From contig NC_065875.1 of assembly GCF_933775445.1 (NCBI RefSeq), positions 9,251,001 to 9,315,000 on the forward strand: a stretch of DNA of 64,000 nt, read 5' to 3'. A program made the position numbers and the translations under genes. The notes under the pieces are model-generated. The model did no database searches and was not told the DNA's origin. It saw only the letters and a list, made by a program, of their open reading frames with translations. The stretch comes from Argentina anserina. Taxonomy: Eukaryota; Streptophyta; Magnoliopsida; Rosales; Rosaceae. Shown here in pieces: positions 1 to 12,020 of the stretch. Positions within the stretch are counted from its first letter, which is position 1; each line of letters begins with the position of its first letter.

Positions 1-11
1 ATTTGGCTAAC

Positions 12-1230
12 CTTGACTTGGTCATGAAGGAAGCGGATATAATCCATTGCCTCCAACAAGACAGAAGCAGTATCTGTCTGCAATAAAATGAAGGGAACTA
101 TGAAGCTCAGGCACATATATATACATATATAACTAACATATAGTCAAATAGTCATATACATATATTAGACTAACATATTATTGGAAATTACATGAGACGA
201 GATATAGCATGCACATTCTGTATTATTTTCCAGTCATACCCAAAGTCTCATGGACCCAGAAATCTAAATTACTAATTCCAATAGATGAGTTGGTGAAAAC
301 AATTGATGCTGTAATGCCACGATTCAGTATTATGCTTTTACAGTTCATGCATTAATGAGAATGACTCATGCATGCTATGTACCTTTCCGAATGGAGAAAC
401 AAGCTGTTGTAGAGCCAAAATTCGTTCACCAAGCTTCTCTTTTCTCTCCTAGAAGAAGTACAATAAAAACAAGAATTAAAAGACAAATAGTGGGGAGATA
501 AGGCTGAAACCTAAGTCGAGTGTAATACTAAAGAGAAAACGAAGTGACATTCTAAGTTTGTTTTCTTTCTGCCACATTGATCTACATCAATACATTTTCA
601 ATCGCCATGCGAATATTGGCTTATAACTCATTACATTGATCGTTAAAGGTTGTCCCGTTTTCTATATCAATGCATTTTGAAAAGAAAAGAAAAAAAACAG
701 CAAAGCATCAGAAATGGCATACAAAGTAGAGCACTTTCTAATATAACACGTTTATAAATAATATACATCAATGTTGAGCCACTTATCATGGATCTAACTC
801 AAAATAGAATGTATAATTGAATCCAAAATTCAACATATAAAAGATAGCTCTGATGCCTCAAGGTGAAACTTTCAAGTTTAGAAGCATAAATAGGAAGCTA
901 TCTAAAGCCAGAATGGCTCCCAAATACCGATTTCATACAGGAAGGGAAAAAAAAAAGGAAGAAGATCAAAGTTGCAGAAGTGCAACCAAAGTTTTACACA
1001 ACATTAAATTTTCACGACAACTGTGCTCCTTGACATAAAAACACAGATAACATTTACATTTACGATGTCCACAATTAGAAGGAGGCAAAGAAAGGAACAG
1101 AAACCTTTGTTGACATGGATAATTCAGTCTTATGTCGCTTCGATGCAACAGCAGTGACACTGCTTTGGTCAATAGAGCAGGGGCTTCTTTTGTGTTCTGT
1201 CATCTTTCTGACATCAATACCTTCTTCTCC
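12..1230 (-). CDS. bHLH transcription factor, partial (three exons visible)
   Basis: Three consecutive minus-strand exons join in phase 0: 1230-1105, 448-383 and 77-12, all with GT/AG borders. The second gives the basic/helix-1 part (ERKEKLGERILALQQ...SPFGK) and the third the loop/helix-2 part (TDTASVLLEAMDYIRFLHDQ). This 22+22-residue exon split is typical of the plant bHLH group that includes Arabidopsis bHLH103/113-like proteins. The basic region is atypical because it lacks the canonical H-E-R triad, which predicts weak or no E-box binding and action by dimerisation (family knowledge). The first exon (GEEGIDVRKM TEHKRSP...) contains an in-frame ATG at 1203-1201 that may be the start. The gene continues past position 1, so its C-terminus is missing. 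Nuclear location is inferred. Confidence 0.85.
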
Positions 1231-1634
1231 CTAGTTTTAACAGCACAAAGATAAATCACTATGCCCAAGAGAAATAGTATAAACAAATGCTTACGCCTGA
1301 ACAATTATTGTTAAATTCAATAAATTGACACTCTACCCAGTTCCTATACAACATGACAGTCTCCAGACTAAAACAAGTAATCTTTTCCAGTAAAATACTA
1401 AAGAACATAGCAAAGCAATCCCTAATTTGAGTAAATAACCATCTAACATGTTTGAAACAATGTATAACAGTTTATACTTGTTCAGGAGGATATGCATGAG
1501 ATTCTGCTGCATAGTAGTCCATCCTCACTTCCAATGTGACTCATTAATGCAAAAGGTTCAATAAAAGTCTAACACAGCAAAGGAAAATCATCTCGCACAT
1601 GGGTACAATCTGCAGGAAGGCACCCATGTGGCAC

Positions 1635-2383
1635 GAGAAATTTTGATAAATGACCTCTTTTAGGCCCTTAAATTGACTATTAACCATGTTTTTATAACTA
1701 GTTGAAAACTAACCACAAAAAGAATTTAATGTCTCAATTGCCCTTATTTTAACTGATGCATCTCGTACTCTTACTCTCATTTCTTTTCGTATATATCTCA
1801 ATGACTCTTTCTCGATTCTCATGATCATGTGGCCAACTCTTTATACAACAGGCATACAAATAAGGTACCGGCCACAATTGTAAGATATATTGCAGCATTG
1901 CAGGTGATCATAGCTCAATTTAATTGTTTGAGTTCTCCATAATTGTTGGGTGGTACGTATTGTCTTATGGACAGTACTGGAGATGCAAATCGATAAAAAG
2001 TCTTGCACCTATTAATATCATGTCAAGTATAAGATGGATTTGCAGCCTGCAAAACAAATTCACATCGTTGAATCACTTTTATTCCGATCACTCGATGTCC
2101 TCCACAATTGATGGAATGCTGGAAAATTGGAGTATAGTTTCCTCAATCCTGAAGAAGGTGCTAACCAAACACAAAAGGGTCTTGGATTTGAAGCTTTTCA
2201 ATAAGAGCAAGTACAGTATGTCATTGTTCCTCAATGAATGCTGAAGCTTGTTTGAAAAAAAAATCCCCAACAGAGGGTATTTGGGACTTTTCATTCAAAT
2301 ATATGGTTATTTTTCAACTTTTAAAAAAATATGGTTAAAAATCAATTTGAGTATTGAAAACTGGTTATTTATCAAAATTTCTC
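1635..2383. mobile_element. small Mutator-type (MULE-MITE) element with 9-bp TSD
   Basis: The 749-bp element starts GAGAAATTTTGATAAATGACC and ends with the near-perfect inverse, GGTTATTTATCAAAATTTCTC. It is flanked by an identical 9-bp duplication, ATGTGGCAC, at 1626-1634 and 2384-2392. Nine-bp duplications are the hallmark of Mutator elements. A 106-codon plus-strand frame lies inside but matches nothing I recognise, so the element is probably non-autonomous. It lies upstream of the first bHLH exon seen here, probably in that gene's 5' intron. Confidence 0.85.
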
Positions 2384-3294
2384 ATGTGGCACTACCTAGA
2401 TGAATTGAAGATAACAGTTGACCCTCTGATAAGTTTGATCCTGATAATTGAGAACCCAGGAATAATTAGTCTATTATTAAGCTCAATGTCACTCTCTGTC
2501 TTCTTTATATTAATAATCAAATCTTCACCAAAACAAAACCAAGTTTTATACAAACTATACACGACAGCATGCAAAGCTATCACTCCATTATTAGTGCTTA
2601 TTTCGGTCAGAGGTTTACCCTCTAATCCATACTCAGAATGCAATTAAAAATGCATAGATCATTTGAAGCTAGCATATTTAAAATATTGACATCACCAATT
2701 ATAAAAACTAATGCTCACAAACAGACAAAAACTCCATCGTAGAATGAAATCCACAATCACCTACTCATAATAAATTAATAAAGCATGTTTTTATAGGTGA
2801 AGAATAATGCAGGCTATTTTATAAATAAGAACTCCAAAGTCTTCAAAAAAGGACCAAAGGTCCGTGATTTCATTAGCCCACAGACGTAAACCAACCAAAC
2901 GCTAAATTGAAGGGAGTTTAGTGTATAATACAAATCCAAGCCACAAGATCAAATCATAGATAAGCTTCTGTGAGTGGAACTAATTTGTTGAAAAACAAAC
3001 TGAAATAATCAAATGATATACTTGGTGTGGGTCCAGACAACAAATTTATATACTGTGCATGAATTGAACCATGAACATAGTTTTAATTTGCGTACACAAT
3101 CTTCCCACCTATTAATTATCAGGGAGCATCTAAACTAATACCAAATACAAACATACTGCAGAACAAAAGAAATGAAATTTTACACTACCAATTATCAAAG
3201 AACACTTTTCCATTTGTTTGCAGAATCTATATGATACACACAAATACAAAAAATTATAAGTGAACAATTTGAAAGAAAGAAAAGTGAAACTCAC

Positions 3295-3470
3295 CGAGAA
3301 CCTGGTGCTTGCATTACAGAGAGAGCTAACAATCATATTGGGTTCAGAGTCCCTGAAAACCCACCTCCTCCAGAAACTGCTAGTCAGAGACAACCCAGGT
3401 GCTCCTCCCCTCTGAAGCTTTGTCAGTTTCTTCTCTTGTGCTTAGAGAGTGAAACTTTTTGGCTCACTCT
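3295..3470 (-). other. possible 5' exon / 5' UTR of the bHLH gene
   Basis: A good 5' splice site (TCG|GTGAG) ends at 3295 on the minus strand. The upstream sequence is open in the frame that would run into the 1230 exon, but has no ATG, so I read it as a transcribed leader. The link to the bHLH gene is inferred from strand and order only. Confidence 0.3.
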
Positions 3471-3629
3471 CTTGGATACTTTGTAAAGTATGAAACTTTA
3501 CACAGTAGTCAAACTATTCGTACTGGTAACTTCCCTCGAACACTGAAATACAGAGAAGCATGGAACTTTACTTGAGGAATGAATTTGAATGAACCAATAG
3601 AGACCAGAGGAAAGGGAGTTTGAGAGAGA

Positions 3630-3793
3630 GAGGGGGGGGGGGGGAGAAGGGAAAACGATGCTTTTCAAAGTGTTGTTATAAAGTTGAAATTCCACGAATT
3701 AATTTAGAGAAATACAATCTTTTTTGTTTTCTTTTGTTTTAAAGTCTATTTGACAGCTAATATACAACCAGAGAGAGAGAGAGAGAGAGAGAG
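3630..3793. repeat. homopolymer G and (GA)n microsatellites
   Basis: A G-run of about 13 bases sits near 3632-3644 next to GA repeats. A clean (GA)n tract lies near 3771-3793. They are upstream of the bHLH gene, where GA/CT repeats are common in plant promoters and leaders. Confidence 0.9.
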
Positions 3794-4229
3794 GGGAGTA
3801 CTTAATGCAACCCAAGATGAAATCATTCTTCCAACCATGGTTGAAAGCTGTACATGTCTCAGAATTTACCATAAAATGAAAATAATGAGGTACTCTAAAT
3901 GACCATAGTCTTTACTTTAAGCAAGGTAATTAACTCCTTTACTGCTATCATAGAAAGCCGCTTTGTTAATTAGGCGAGAACAACAACAACTACAAGAAGA
4001 GTGACAGGCACTCTCCACCCAGCAAATCGTCCAGGATATGTAGAAAATAAGTGAAAGCTTCAAGACAATCTCCTCCAAGCATATTTACCGAGAAGCAAAC
4101 TTTGTTGCGGATGCAGTGCCAAATACAGAACATTCGATCACAGGAAGTCGCACAAGCACAAAAAGTTATCCAAGAAAAGTAGTGCAATTTGTTAATTTTG
4201 ATAGATTTGGTTTAGGATGCCCGAGATGA

Positions 4230-4890
4230 TAGATGTTCATGGTTACACTTTCAAAGAAAAATACAAAAGAATGGTTGATGGATCGGTGGAGATGTAAAGA
4301 TATTCATTCGAGAAGCAAATGAAGATTGTCATCGCTACTATGACACTTTATAATTATATTAGAAGATATCCACATTGTGATAGACATTTTGTTCGAGGTG
4401 AAGAAAGTGAAGGTAGTGGAGATGAGGAACATGATGATGACGTAGAAGAACAAAATCAACAACAAAATCATCATGGTGCACAAGAAATAGATATATCAAG
4501 AACATGATTGCTCAAAATTTGATAGATGCGTGTGTATGAGTATTTATGTATTTACATGATCCTAATCAAAATCAAGTTATCAACATAAGAATGTATATTT
4601 GTTTAAGATAATTTTAAAACTATCCAATTCATGTCATATTTTCAAGCATTGTTTTAAATTAAAATTGACCCAAAATTATTTTACATGTCCAAATTGGTCA
4701 TTTAGCAAATTAAAAAACATAAGTCAATTTGAGTTTACCAAACGTTTTGTCATAGCTTATGCCACTAACAGTCATTTATATAAGCCAGTTTACCAAACAG
4801 TCAGCTACTTTACATATCAGCCACTTATTCTAAAAAATCAGCATAAGCCAGCTTTTTTTTATAAGCCCAACTGCACCAAACACAGCCATA
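4230..4890 (+). pseudogene. PIF/Harbinger transposase C-terminal remnant and element end
   Basis: A 62-codon frame (4319-4507) reads MKIVIATMTLYNYIRRYP..DRHF and then an acidic tail. This resembles the last part of plant PIF/Harbinger (HARBI1-like) transposases, where an ALHNYIR-type motif precedes an acidic C-terminus. After the stop comes AT-rich DNA ending near 4887 in a block whose inverse starts GGCTGTGTTTGGTGCA, a typical Harbinger/Tourist terminus. The catalytic part and the other terminus were not found, so this is a 5'-truncated relic. Confidence 0.5.
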
Positions 4891-4899
4891 AATGCTTGT

Positions 4900-5690
4900 T
4901 CGGGAGGTGTAAATGGTGAATGATAATTAATAATCATTGTGAGTTGTCCCGGTGAGAAAAAGGAGAATACATATGATCTAAAACTTCTGACTACGTACGA
5001 TAATAGTGAAACCTTTAATGCCTCTTATGACGCCTAGTTAGGAAGCTAACAGGCAGGTATGTCATACATCTCACATCGCTCGGGAGATGGTGTATATTTT
5101 ACTTAAATGTGCAAGGTTAAGTACTTTTAATGAGATGCTTTTTGGGGTAAAACCTCAAAAACAAAACACCAATGAGCTCAATGGCAACAACATTTCAATT
5201 AGGTGGACCACCACGATAACATCAGACCTTGAGGGCGATGAATTGTAATACCAGACTAAGACTATGAAGTTAGCAGACATGAAAGTCACAAATTACAGAT
5301 GCAGGTGGCGAGTGAGAGTGAATGATTGAGAAGGGGTACTAAAACCGTGCGACAGGAAAAAAGTCCAATTTCAGCAACACAAGTCGACGATTCTTGTCAT
5401 ACAGGCTTTTGCCTTTTTTGTCTCTCCCCCTTTCTACTCTCTACCTACTACTACTATTACTAGCTCATTATGACCAAGCTCGCTCTCTAATCTCTATAAA
5501 CTGAGATAATCATATTTTCTGGCATAAGCCTAAAATAATCAATATAAACTGAGATAGGCAATGCAAGTTTCTTTTAACACTACAATGAACTCAACTTGTG
5601 CTTCAATCAAAGTATCAACAAAAAAGCATCAACCCCTTCCCATTTCTTTGCTGACAAATTTACAACAATATTGGAGTCAATCACAAGCCT
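4900..5690. other. intergenic, no gene seen
   Basis: AT-rich DNA between the Harbinger remnant and the AUG1 pseudogene. No recognisable coding or RNA feature. Confidence 0.5.
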
Positions 5691-7708
5691 CCTCGCACTA
5701 CTCTGAAGTGGCAAGAGCTGAATGTAACACATCTTCGAGCTACTTCTCGGCAGCAGCATACTATCTTTTCTTCTCCTCAATTGCTAAAGCAGCCAAAGCT
5801 TTATCCTGCAGATATTCATACCTTACAATTCACAATCTTTCTGGAATAGAATAAAACTTGACCATATAATTAAATTAGAAAAGTACCGGGGGCAAGTCTT
5901 GGTAGCTTCGCAAAGTATCAAGAACGGGTTTCGTCTTCTTTTCTAATTCCTTACGGTGCTCAGCCAATTCAACCAACAGCCCATGGCTAATCTCAGGGGT
6001 ATAACCCATACGAGTAAGAGTAGTATGTGCAAGCAGTTCAAATCACACTCTTATTCAAAACCAATAAATCAAGGATAGGAGTAAGCTAGTAAAATTGACA
6101 GATCAGGGTTCAACAATTATCAATACTTATTAACATCTACCATAATTCCTTGATATATGACAAACTCATGGATTTCTATCACCTAGTTTGATGGCAAACG
6201 AACAATGATAACCTTGCAAACTAAGATGTTCTTGCAATAACCTGAATATTGTTATTAATTTATTGAAATTTAATAGAGATTAATGAAATGATAGTTTGGT
6301 TATATCCATATTCTACATCTTTTAAATAGCCTTCATTCGAAGTACAAATCGGTTCGAGAACCATTAAGTCGTTTTACGATTTAATTCATTCGACTCAAGA
6401 GTCGACTTTTGATCTGTCACTCGTTTCCGAAAATTTCATTCACGAAAGTCGTAGAGCTCGTCGATACGAATTCATAGACACGTGACACATTTTATTCGAA
6501 GGTCATATGAGAAAGTTGCTATAATTGAAGAGGAGAAAAATGGGAGGGGGTGAAAATTGGAAACTTTTTGGGAAAATATCTTTTTTTTTCTCGCCGACTT
6601 GTTTTTCTTTTTCTCTCTTTCATCTTCTCTTCTTTCTCTCATTCTCTCATCTCCTTTCTCTTCTATTAGCAGAAACTCCCACCGACTCTTCTCTTCTTTC
6701 TCTCCACAAATTCTTCTTCTCTTTTGATCTTCTCACCCAACCACTGTGTTGCTTGCTGCTGCTGCTGCCTGGGGAGTGTTGTTGCAGCTGTAGCCAGCGT
6801 AAGGAGACTTTGAGGCGCTAGTAAAGCTGCTGGTTGTGTGCACCAGTGGCTTGGTTAGTTGCTGCTAATTTTAGGCAGTGACTTAAAGAGCTCAATCTTG
6901 GTAATTTCGTTTTCCTTGATAGTTATGTTATATTGCTGTTTGGTAGTGTTCTTAGTGGTAATGGTGAGTTATTTGAAAGTCAAGAGGTATTGTAAGTTTT
7001 AGGGTCTTGGTTGTGAGAAGTGGAAGGGTTTAAGAGAATGCACGGAAAGTGTTTGATGGAATTCATGTGAGAGATTTTGATACAATGGAAGTAGTTAGGC
7101 CACTATTTTGGTGTTTTGGGTAGTGAAGGGGTTCTTTTGGAAAGCAATGGAGGCTTGAGGGAGTAGGGGCTGTTTGGGAGTGCCATGATATTGTTTGGGG
7201 AATTTGTTTAGTTAAGTTGTGACATTTTAGAAATGTTGGTTTTGGGAAGTAAGAGAAAAAGAGGGTGAAGAGGTTTGAGTATATGCCACTAGTGTGTGGC
7301 ATGAATGACCTTAGTAATTTCAGCATTCTTGTCGAAATTTATGAAGTGCTTATTATTTGGTTTTTTTTAGTTCCTTTTTATTAAGTGGAGCTATGTTCAA
7401 CTTAGGTGCTTGAGTTGGAAACAAGTGTTCGACTTGTTGAGTTAGAAGTGGAAGCAAGCATTAAAATGAGTAAACCTCACGTTTGGTCTAGTTATCATTG
7501 GCGGTATCTAGACATGTGAACTTCTTTTTGTATATTTTTACTTGTTGTAAGATTGAAATATAAATGTGTATATATTTGGTGATTTATATACGTATATCTA
7601 AATGGTAATAAGATATGTATGTATTTATCACTAAGTGTATAAAGCTATTATGTTTGTGAAATATATTGTGTATTTTTAGTTGGTTTATATTATATTGTGG
7701 AGGATGGG

Positions 7709-7884
7709 ACCGAAGGGGAATAAAATGTACCTCTCGGTAAATTAGAGGATTTTGGATGAAATATGTGTATAGTCGAAGTGCTTATATGTTGTGTGGCCGA
7801 GCGTGAAGAAAATGTACATTCCGACATTATGGAGTTATATTATGGTTATATTGTTACCGGAAGGGAATAAAATATACCTTCCGA
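7709..7884 (+). repeat. hairpin-forming repeats in solo LTR copy 1
   Basis: Three related units carry a GGAATAAAATGTAC-like centre near 7716, 7808 and 7863. The outer two are flanked by complementary arms: ACCGA/TCGGT at 7709-7713/7734-7738, and a perfect 7-bp CGGAAGG/CCTTCCG at 7858-7864/7877-7883. The middle unit pairs weakly. This matches in position the stronger array in copy 2. Confidence 0.6.
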
Positions 7885-7969
7885 TACGATTGTTACGTGT
7901 GTGACTTTGTAGGTTGTGGTGTTGTGTTTGTAGTGGCCATTTTGAGACAAAAGATTTTGTGTGAGTTGT

Positions 7970-8092
7970 TCTGCCTTAGTGGCGGCCAGTTTGGCGAAAA
8001 AACAAATGAATACATATGATTTAGCCTTAGTGGCGGTCCAAGTGGCAAAATGTATTTCAAGGTTCTGCATTTGTGGCGACCTTAGTGGCGTA
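7970..8092 (+). repeat. three imperfect direct repeats, GCCTTAGTGGCGG type
   Basis: CCTTAGTGGCG recurs near 7974, 8026 and 8079 within the solo LTR, at roughly 50-bp spacing. No coding meaning seen. Confidence 0.7.
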
Positions 8093-8754
8093 GGTATATG
8101 TCAGAACCACTTCTTGGCCGGTTGTGGGGATGATCATCGAGAGCTCTAGTATTACTGTCAATCTTCTGGGTGCGACTTGAGGGTCGCATTAACCCAGAAA
8201 GTTCTGCATGTGTTGCGATGTGCTTGTAAATTGTTATTATACTTGTGTTGCGATATGTGGCGTTTGTTGTGGCATTGGTTGTGTGTTTGACGTTATTAGT
8301 ATTGCGATGATAATGTTGTTTTATATATATTTCTGAGTTTTAAAAATATGTTACATTATGCTTGAGTAATTCTTTTAGTTTACTCATACCAGCTTTGTAG
8401 CTGACCAAGTTTGTGTTTACAATCCTGGTGTACCATTATTGGTGCAGGGGGTAGTACTGCAGGTACTGCGAGACAGTATAGGTAGACGGTTTTCCGTAGC
8501 GTGACAGTAGAGCATTGTTTTGCTTCTGTCCATTTTAGTCTGTTTTGGTGAGGACTTGTGTGAGAGTGATTACTGTACAACTTAAATTTGTGTAATTACG
8601 TTTTGTTACAGTTTGTAAGCCAAGTGTTTTGTTAAATTTGGTAATGATATTAAGTTGCTGTAACATAATTTCATTTTTTTTGAAATTATATCAGAGTGTT
8701 AGCATCCATAAATTCGAAATTTTATTATTATGAATTTAGGAATGTTACCGTTCT

Positions 8755-10540
8755 AGCAGACAAGGTTTCAGTATGGATCAAGGACCAAAGAGATTATTGA
8801 TGCACACATTTTCAGCTTCACCTTTATTTAAATTGGAATGCCCTGTTAAGCTGGGACACTAAGATTAAGATTATTAGTATCTCAGAAAACTTACCAAAAA
8901 TTACAAGGACATTTTCGAGCTGTCAACAGTAATGACTTAAGCTAATAGAAGTATGCATGATACAGGTAAGAACAATTGTAGTTCATACCGTACCTATATT
9001 CTGTGTATGTGTGAACCTTGTATGATGGGGCTAAACTGCTGTCTGGAAAAGTAATACTACCTATTTGTCTAAGTAAAATAGTTAGGGGGTATAATACAAG
9101 CATACAACCCATGGAGTATACATATTTCTTCCTTGAGCTAAGCAATATACACACTAATGCCTAGCTGGCTGGCACACAACAGGATTTGGCAAAGCCACAT
9201 ATTATGATTTTCAAAATACAGAACATGTTTGTTGTCAACCACGGAGCCAAAGCATCCCTCCCAGTTTGCCCTATATGATGCTCTAGCCACATATGATGAT
9301 TTTCAAAATACAGAAGCTAATCCTCTGTATTGAACATTTGTGGTATATTCCCACTTAAATTTATGAAAAGTCGCAGATGCCAACAGCCATCCTATGTTCT
9401 TGTCTTCATATCAATAAATGTCACGATATATCTATATGGACAATTTTACATATGCAAACCTACTATTTAATATATACTTGAGAAGTTTTATAAACTTGAA
9501 AAGCTAATAAGCATAATATATTACGAGCACAGTCAGTGAATAAGAGTTTCATAGAAATACATAAGAACACAAGCCATGAACCAGATGACTAAACCAACTG
9601 AAAACCTCACCATAACCAGAATTCTATCTGAACAATTACTAAAAAACCTGCTGCCTGCCAGCCAATCCAACAAGATAACAGGAAAAGTAGACTCCATAAA
9701 TTCCCAAAAAAGGAGCCCCAAAAGTCCAAAACAGACTTCCAAGACAATTCATCTCTTTGCCTTTTACATCATCAAAGACCCTTTTTATTATAGATTGTGC
9801 ACTTTACCCATAAATTGTCATCAACGAACATCTCCCTAAATCTATTCCACGTTTATTTCCTTCAGAAAATGCATACAGAAAAACAAAATGCGGTGAGATG
9901 GCCATTATGATGCCCATGCATACTAAAATGTAACATGTACACACGAGCTTCTGAAACTAACGTTTACATATCAGTTCTTCATCGAACACTAGGTTTGCAA
10001 CCTGTTTCAGATTAAACTACGCAGTCTGGCTCACGAGTTGCCCTTATGACTGCATCAATGCTTATGAAATAATATTCTTATCAAATGTTGGCCAGACCAA
10101 ATATAGGATCACTTTATACGGAACCTGATTCATTAAATTAGATGGTTCTAAGGTTTTGTTCTTCATATCAATTAGTTTTGGTCTCATAAGTGCTGACGCC
10201 CAAAGAATCAACCGACATGTTTGTATAGGAGGCAAGAGGAACAGACAGACTCCAAAGATTCTGTTGGGTTTGGTGTGATCAGCCTGTTTGTGTGATTCAT
10301 ACCATACTCCTATTGATTACCCCATGGTTACATGACTGCTGTAACTTTACCATGTGGTCTTTTAGCATGCAGTCTTCTAGTCACCTGTTACTTCATCACA
10401 TATAAATTTGATTCACAAGCAAACTAACATTAAGAGCCAACACATATACTACACTTGTTTATAGATTTCAAGACTTCAGGTTTTATCTATCAGATGTTGC
10501 TTTTTTATTTCTATCATGTATTCTTTTCCAAAACACAATA
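8755..10540. other. intron-like stretch of the AUG1 pseudogene
   Basis: AT-rich DNA between the solo LTR and the AUG1 first exon. A 69-codon hydrophobic minus-strand frame (9742-9533) is present but unassigned. The expected central AUG1 exons were not recognised. Confidence 0.4.
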
Positions 10541-10959
10541 TTAACAAAAGCAGTAGCATGAACAAAAGTTCAGTACCTTATAGTTGGCAGTTTGTAGATT
10601 GTACAGTTTCTCTTTACCCACCATCACCCCCAAATTGGTCTGAGAGCGGAGGGGGACCTTGGGACCAGTACTCAGAGGCTTTGAGGCGGAAATCAAAGGC
10701 GAGGATCTTGGGCTTGAGTCTGGGACTGGGAAAGAATGGCAAGGTTGCGTAAAACTGCTACGGAGCGAGGGGTGTATTCGAAATCGGGTACTTCCTTTCC
10801 GGCTTGGGAGAATTCCTGAGCCAGCCATTGCTTTACATCTCCAATTCGAGACGCATCCGTCCCCTTCGACGATGCTGTTTCGCTTAGCGGTGATTCACTC
10901 ATCCCCCTGATGTTGAGAAATTGATTTGTGATACCTGCAAATTTGAAGTGGATCATCTC

Positions 10960-12020
10960 TCTTTTTGTCCGAATCAGATTGTTGTTCTTGGCTTACAGTT
11001 CGACTCTGTAGCAGCATCGAATTTCAATTCTTTTTCAGTAGGGAGTATATTTTGTCCTCGGTCCGTGTTTTCGGTATACTTAAGTGCTTTGTTATTGATT
11101 ACCAGTTTTTTAAAAAATTCATATAATTGATTGAATGTATTAAAGCTTATATGTACATCTATATACATAAGTAAGAATTCTTATAAATAAATAAACCTGG
11201 TTCTTAATACATTTTATTTGGTTATTCATATTTGAATTTCTCATTATCCAAATTATTATAAGAATGTAATATGTATTTATGAGTTTATGTTACTCATGAC
11301 ACAATCTTATTTTTAAGTAACAAGTAGATACTTGGAGAATGAGATGAACTTACTAAATAAAATGAGGGTTTTTCTTCAATTACTATTTCAAGAAAATAAA
11401 TACGAGAACTCATGTATCTTTACTGAATTTTAGTATTTCTAAAATTGCGGTATTTTAAAATATTTAGTATTATAAAATAATTTTGATTTTTTTTTCTAAT
11501 AAAAGTATTATTTAGACATATATTTCTGTTAATTTTATTGAGAAATTTTATTAGTTTTAAAGTTACACCTCAAATTCAGGAATCATATTTACATATAATA
11601 GTAGTCTCGGATTTAGGGGTGTGACATATTGGTATCAGAGCAAACACTCTTAAGTTTTTGTTAAAAATAAAACTATATATATATATATATATTTCAAAAA
11701 CTTAACAAGAATGGTGAGGGTTATGTACTTATTTTTGCGTATGTGTTTGCAATAGATAGAGGAGTTTCATATAAGTGTTCTCACTTATAATTTGTTGCAT
11801 CTTGAAGTTTTGTGCTCAATTTGAATTGATGTCTTTCGTGATGAAAAGTTAGAGCTGATTTGTCTAACAATGATGATTTGATAGTATTGATCTGTCACAG
11901 TCCTAAATTTTGAATAATAAAATTTAAAATTCAAGATGTGATAAACTCCAAAATAATTCTAAATACTTAAGAGTCATTACAAAATAACTAAGTATCAAAA
12001 ACTTAAGACTTAATTTATAT
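10960..12020. other. AT-rich retroelement debris, no gene
   Basis: Apart from the LTR/primer-site junction there is only AT-rich sequence with short (AT)n at about 11,672. No credible coding region. Confidence 0.5.
11600..11645 (+). mobile_element. LTR end and initiator-Met primer-binding site of a truncated retroelement
   Basis: TTTAGGGGTGTGACA ends at 11626 like a family A LTR terminus. After three bases comes TGGTATCAGAGC (11630-11641), the canonical plant primer-binding site complementary to the 3' end of initiator tRNA-Met. Only a short AT-rich internal piece follows. The left LTR boundary (somewhere after about 10,960) was not resolved. It supports the view that family A elements are LTRs. 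Confidence 0.65.

Larger units (their letters stand above)
6233..8749 (+). mobile_element. solo LTR, family A copy 1, TSD GTTCT
   Basis: It starts TGCAATAACCTGAAT and ends TTTAGGAATGTTACC, matching the termini of copy 2 (TGTAATAACCC...GGGTCGTTACA). The flanks are an identical 5-bp duplication, GTTCT, at 6228-6232 and 8750-8754. It shares with the other copies a block around 6410-6475 containing GTAGAGCTCGTCGATACG and a downstream block around 8383-8470 (TGTTTACAATCC.GGTG.ACCA). No coding domain is present. The terminal CA has decayed to CC. It lies inside the AUG1 pseudogene. Confidence 0.85.
5698..10902 (-). pseudogene. AUG1: augmin subunit AUG1 (HAUS1) pseudogene, interrupted and incomplete
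   Basis: AUG1 is a coiled-coil subunit of the augmin complex, which nucleates microtubules from microtubules in the spindle and phragmoplast. The first exon starts at ATG 10902 (MSESPLSETASS...) and carries the conserved stretch KEVPDFEYTPRS, then NLAILSQSQTQAQ. A one-base frame change near 10705 is needed to continue into FDFRLKASEY. At the far end, about 6020-5887 encodes MGYTPEISHG..LAEHRKELEKK..LDTLRSYQDLPP. The exon 5805-5698 encodes DKALAALAIEEKKR, followed by in-frame TAG at 5763-5761 and another TAG at 5742-5740. The central ~150 codons of the family could not be found between 8.8 and 10.6 kb. The frameshift, two stops, missing middle and a 2.5-kb solo LTR make it a dead copy; a functional copy presumably lies elsewhere. 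Confidence 0.85.

Noticed and set aside
9533..9742. Hydrophobic 69-codon minus-strand frame
   Set aside because: Looks membrane-like but I could not assign a family or find neighbouring exons; left unannotated.
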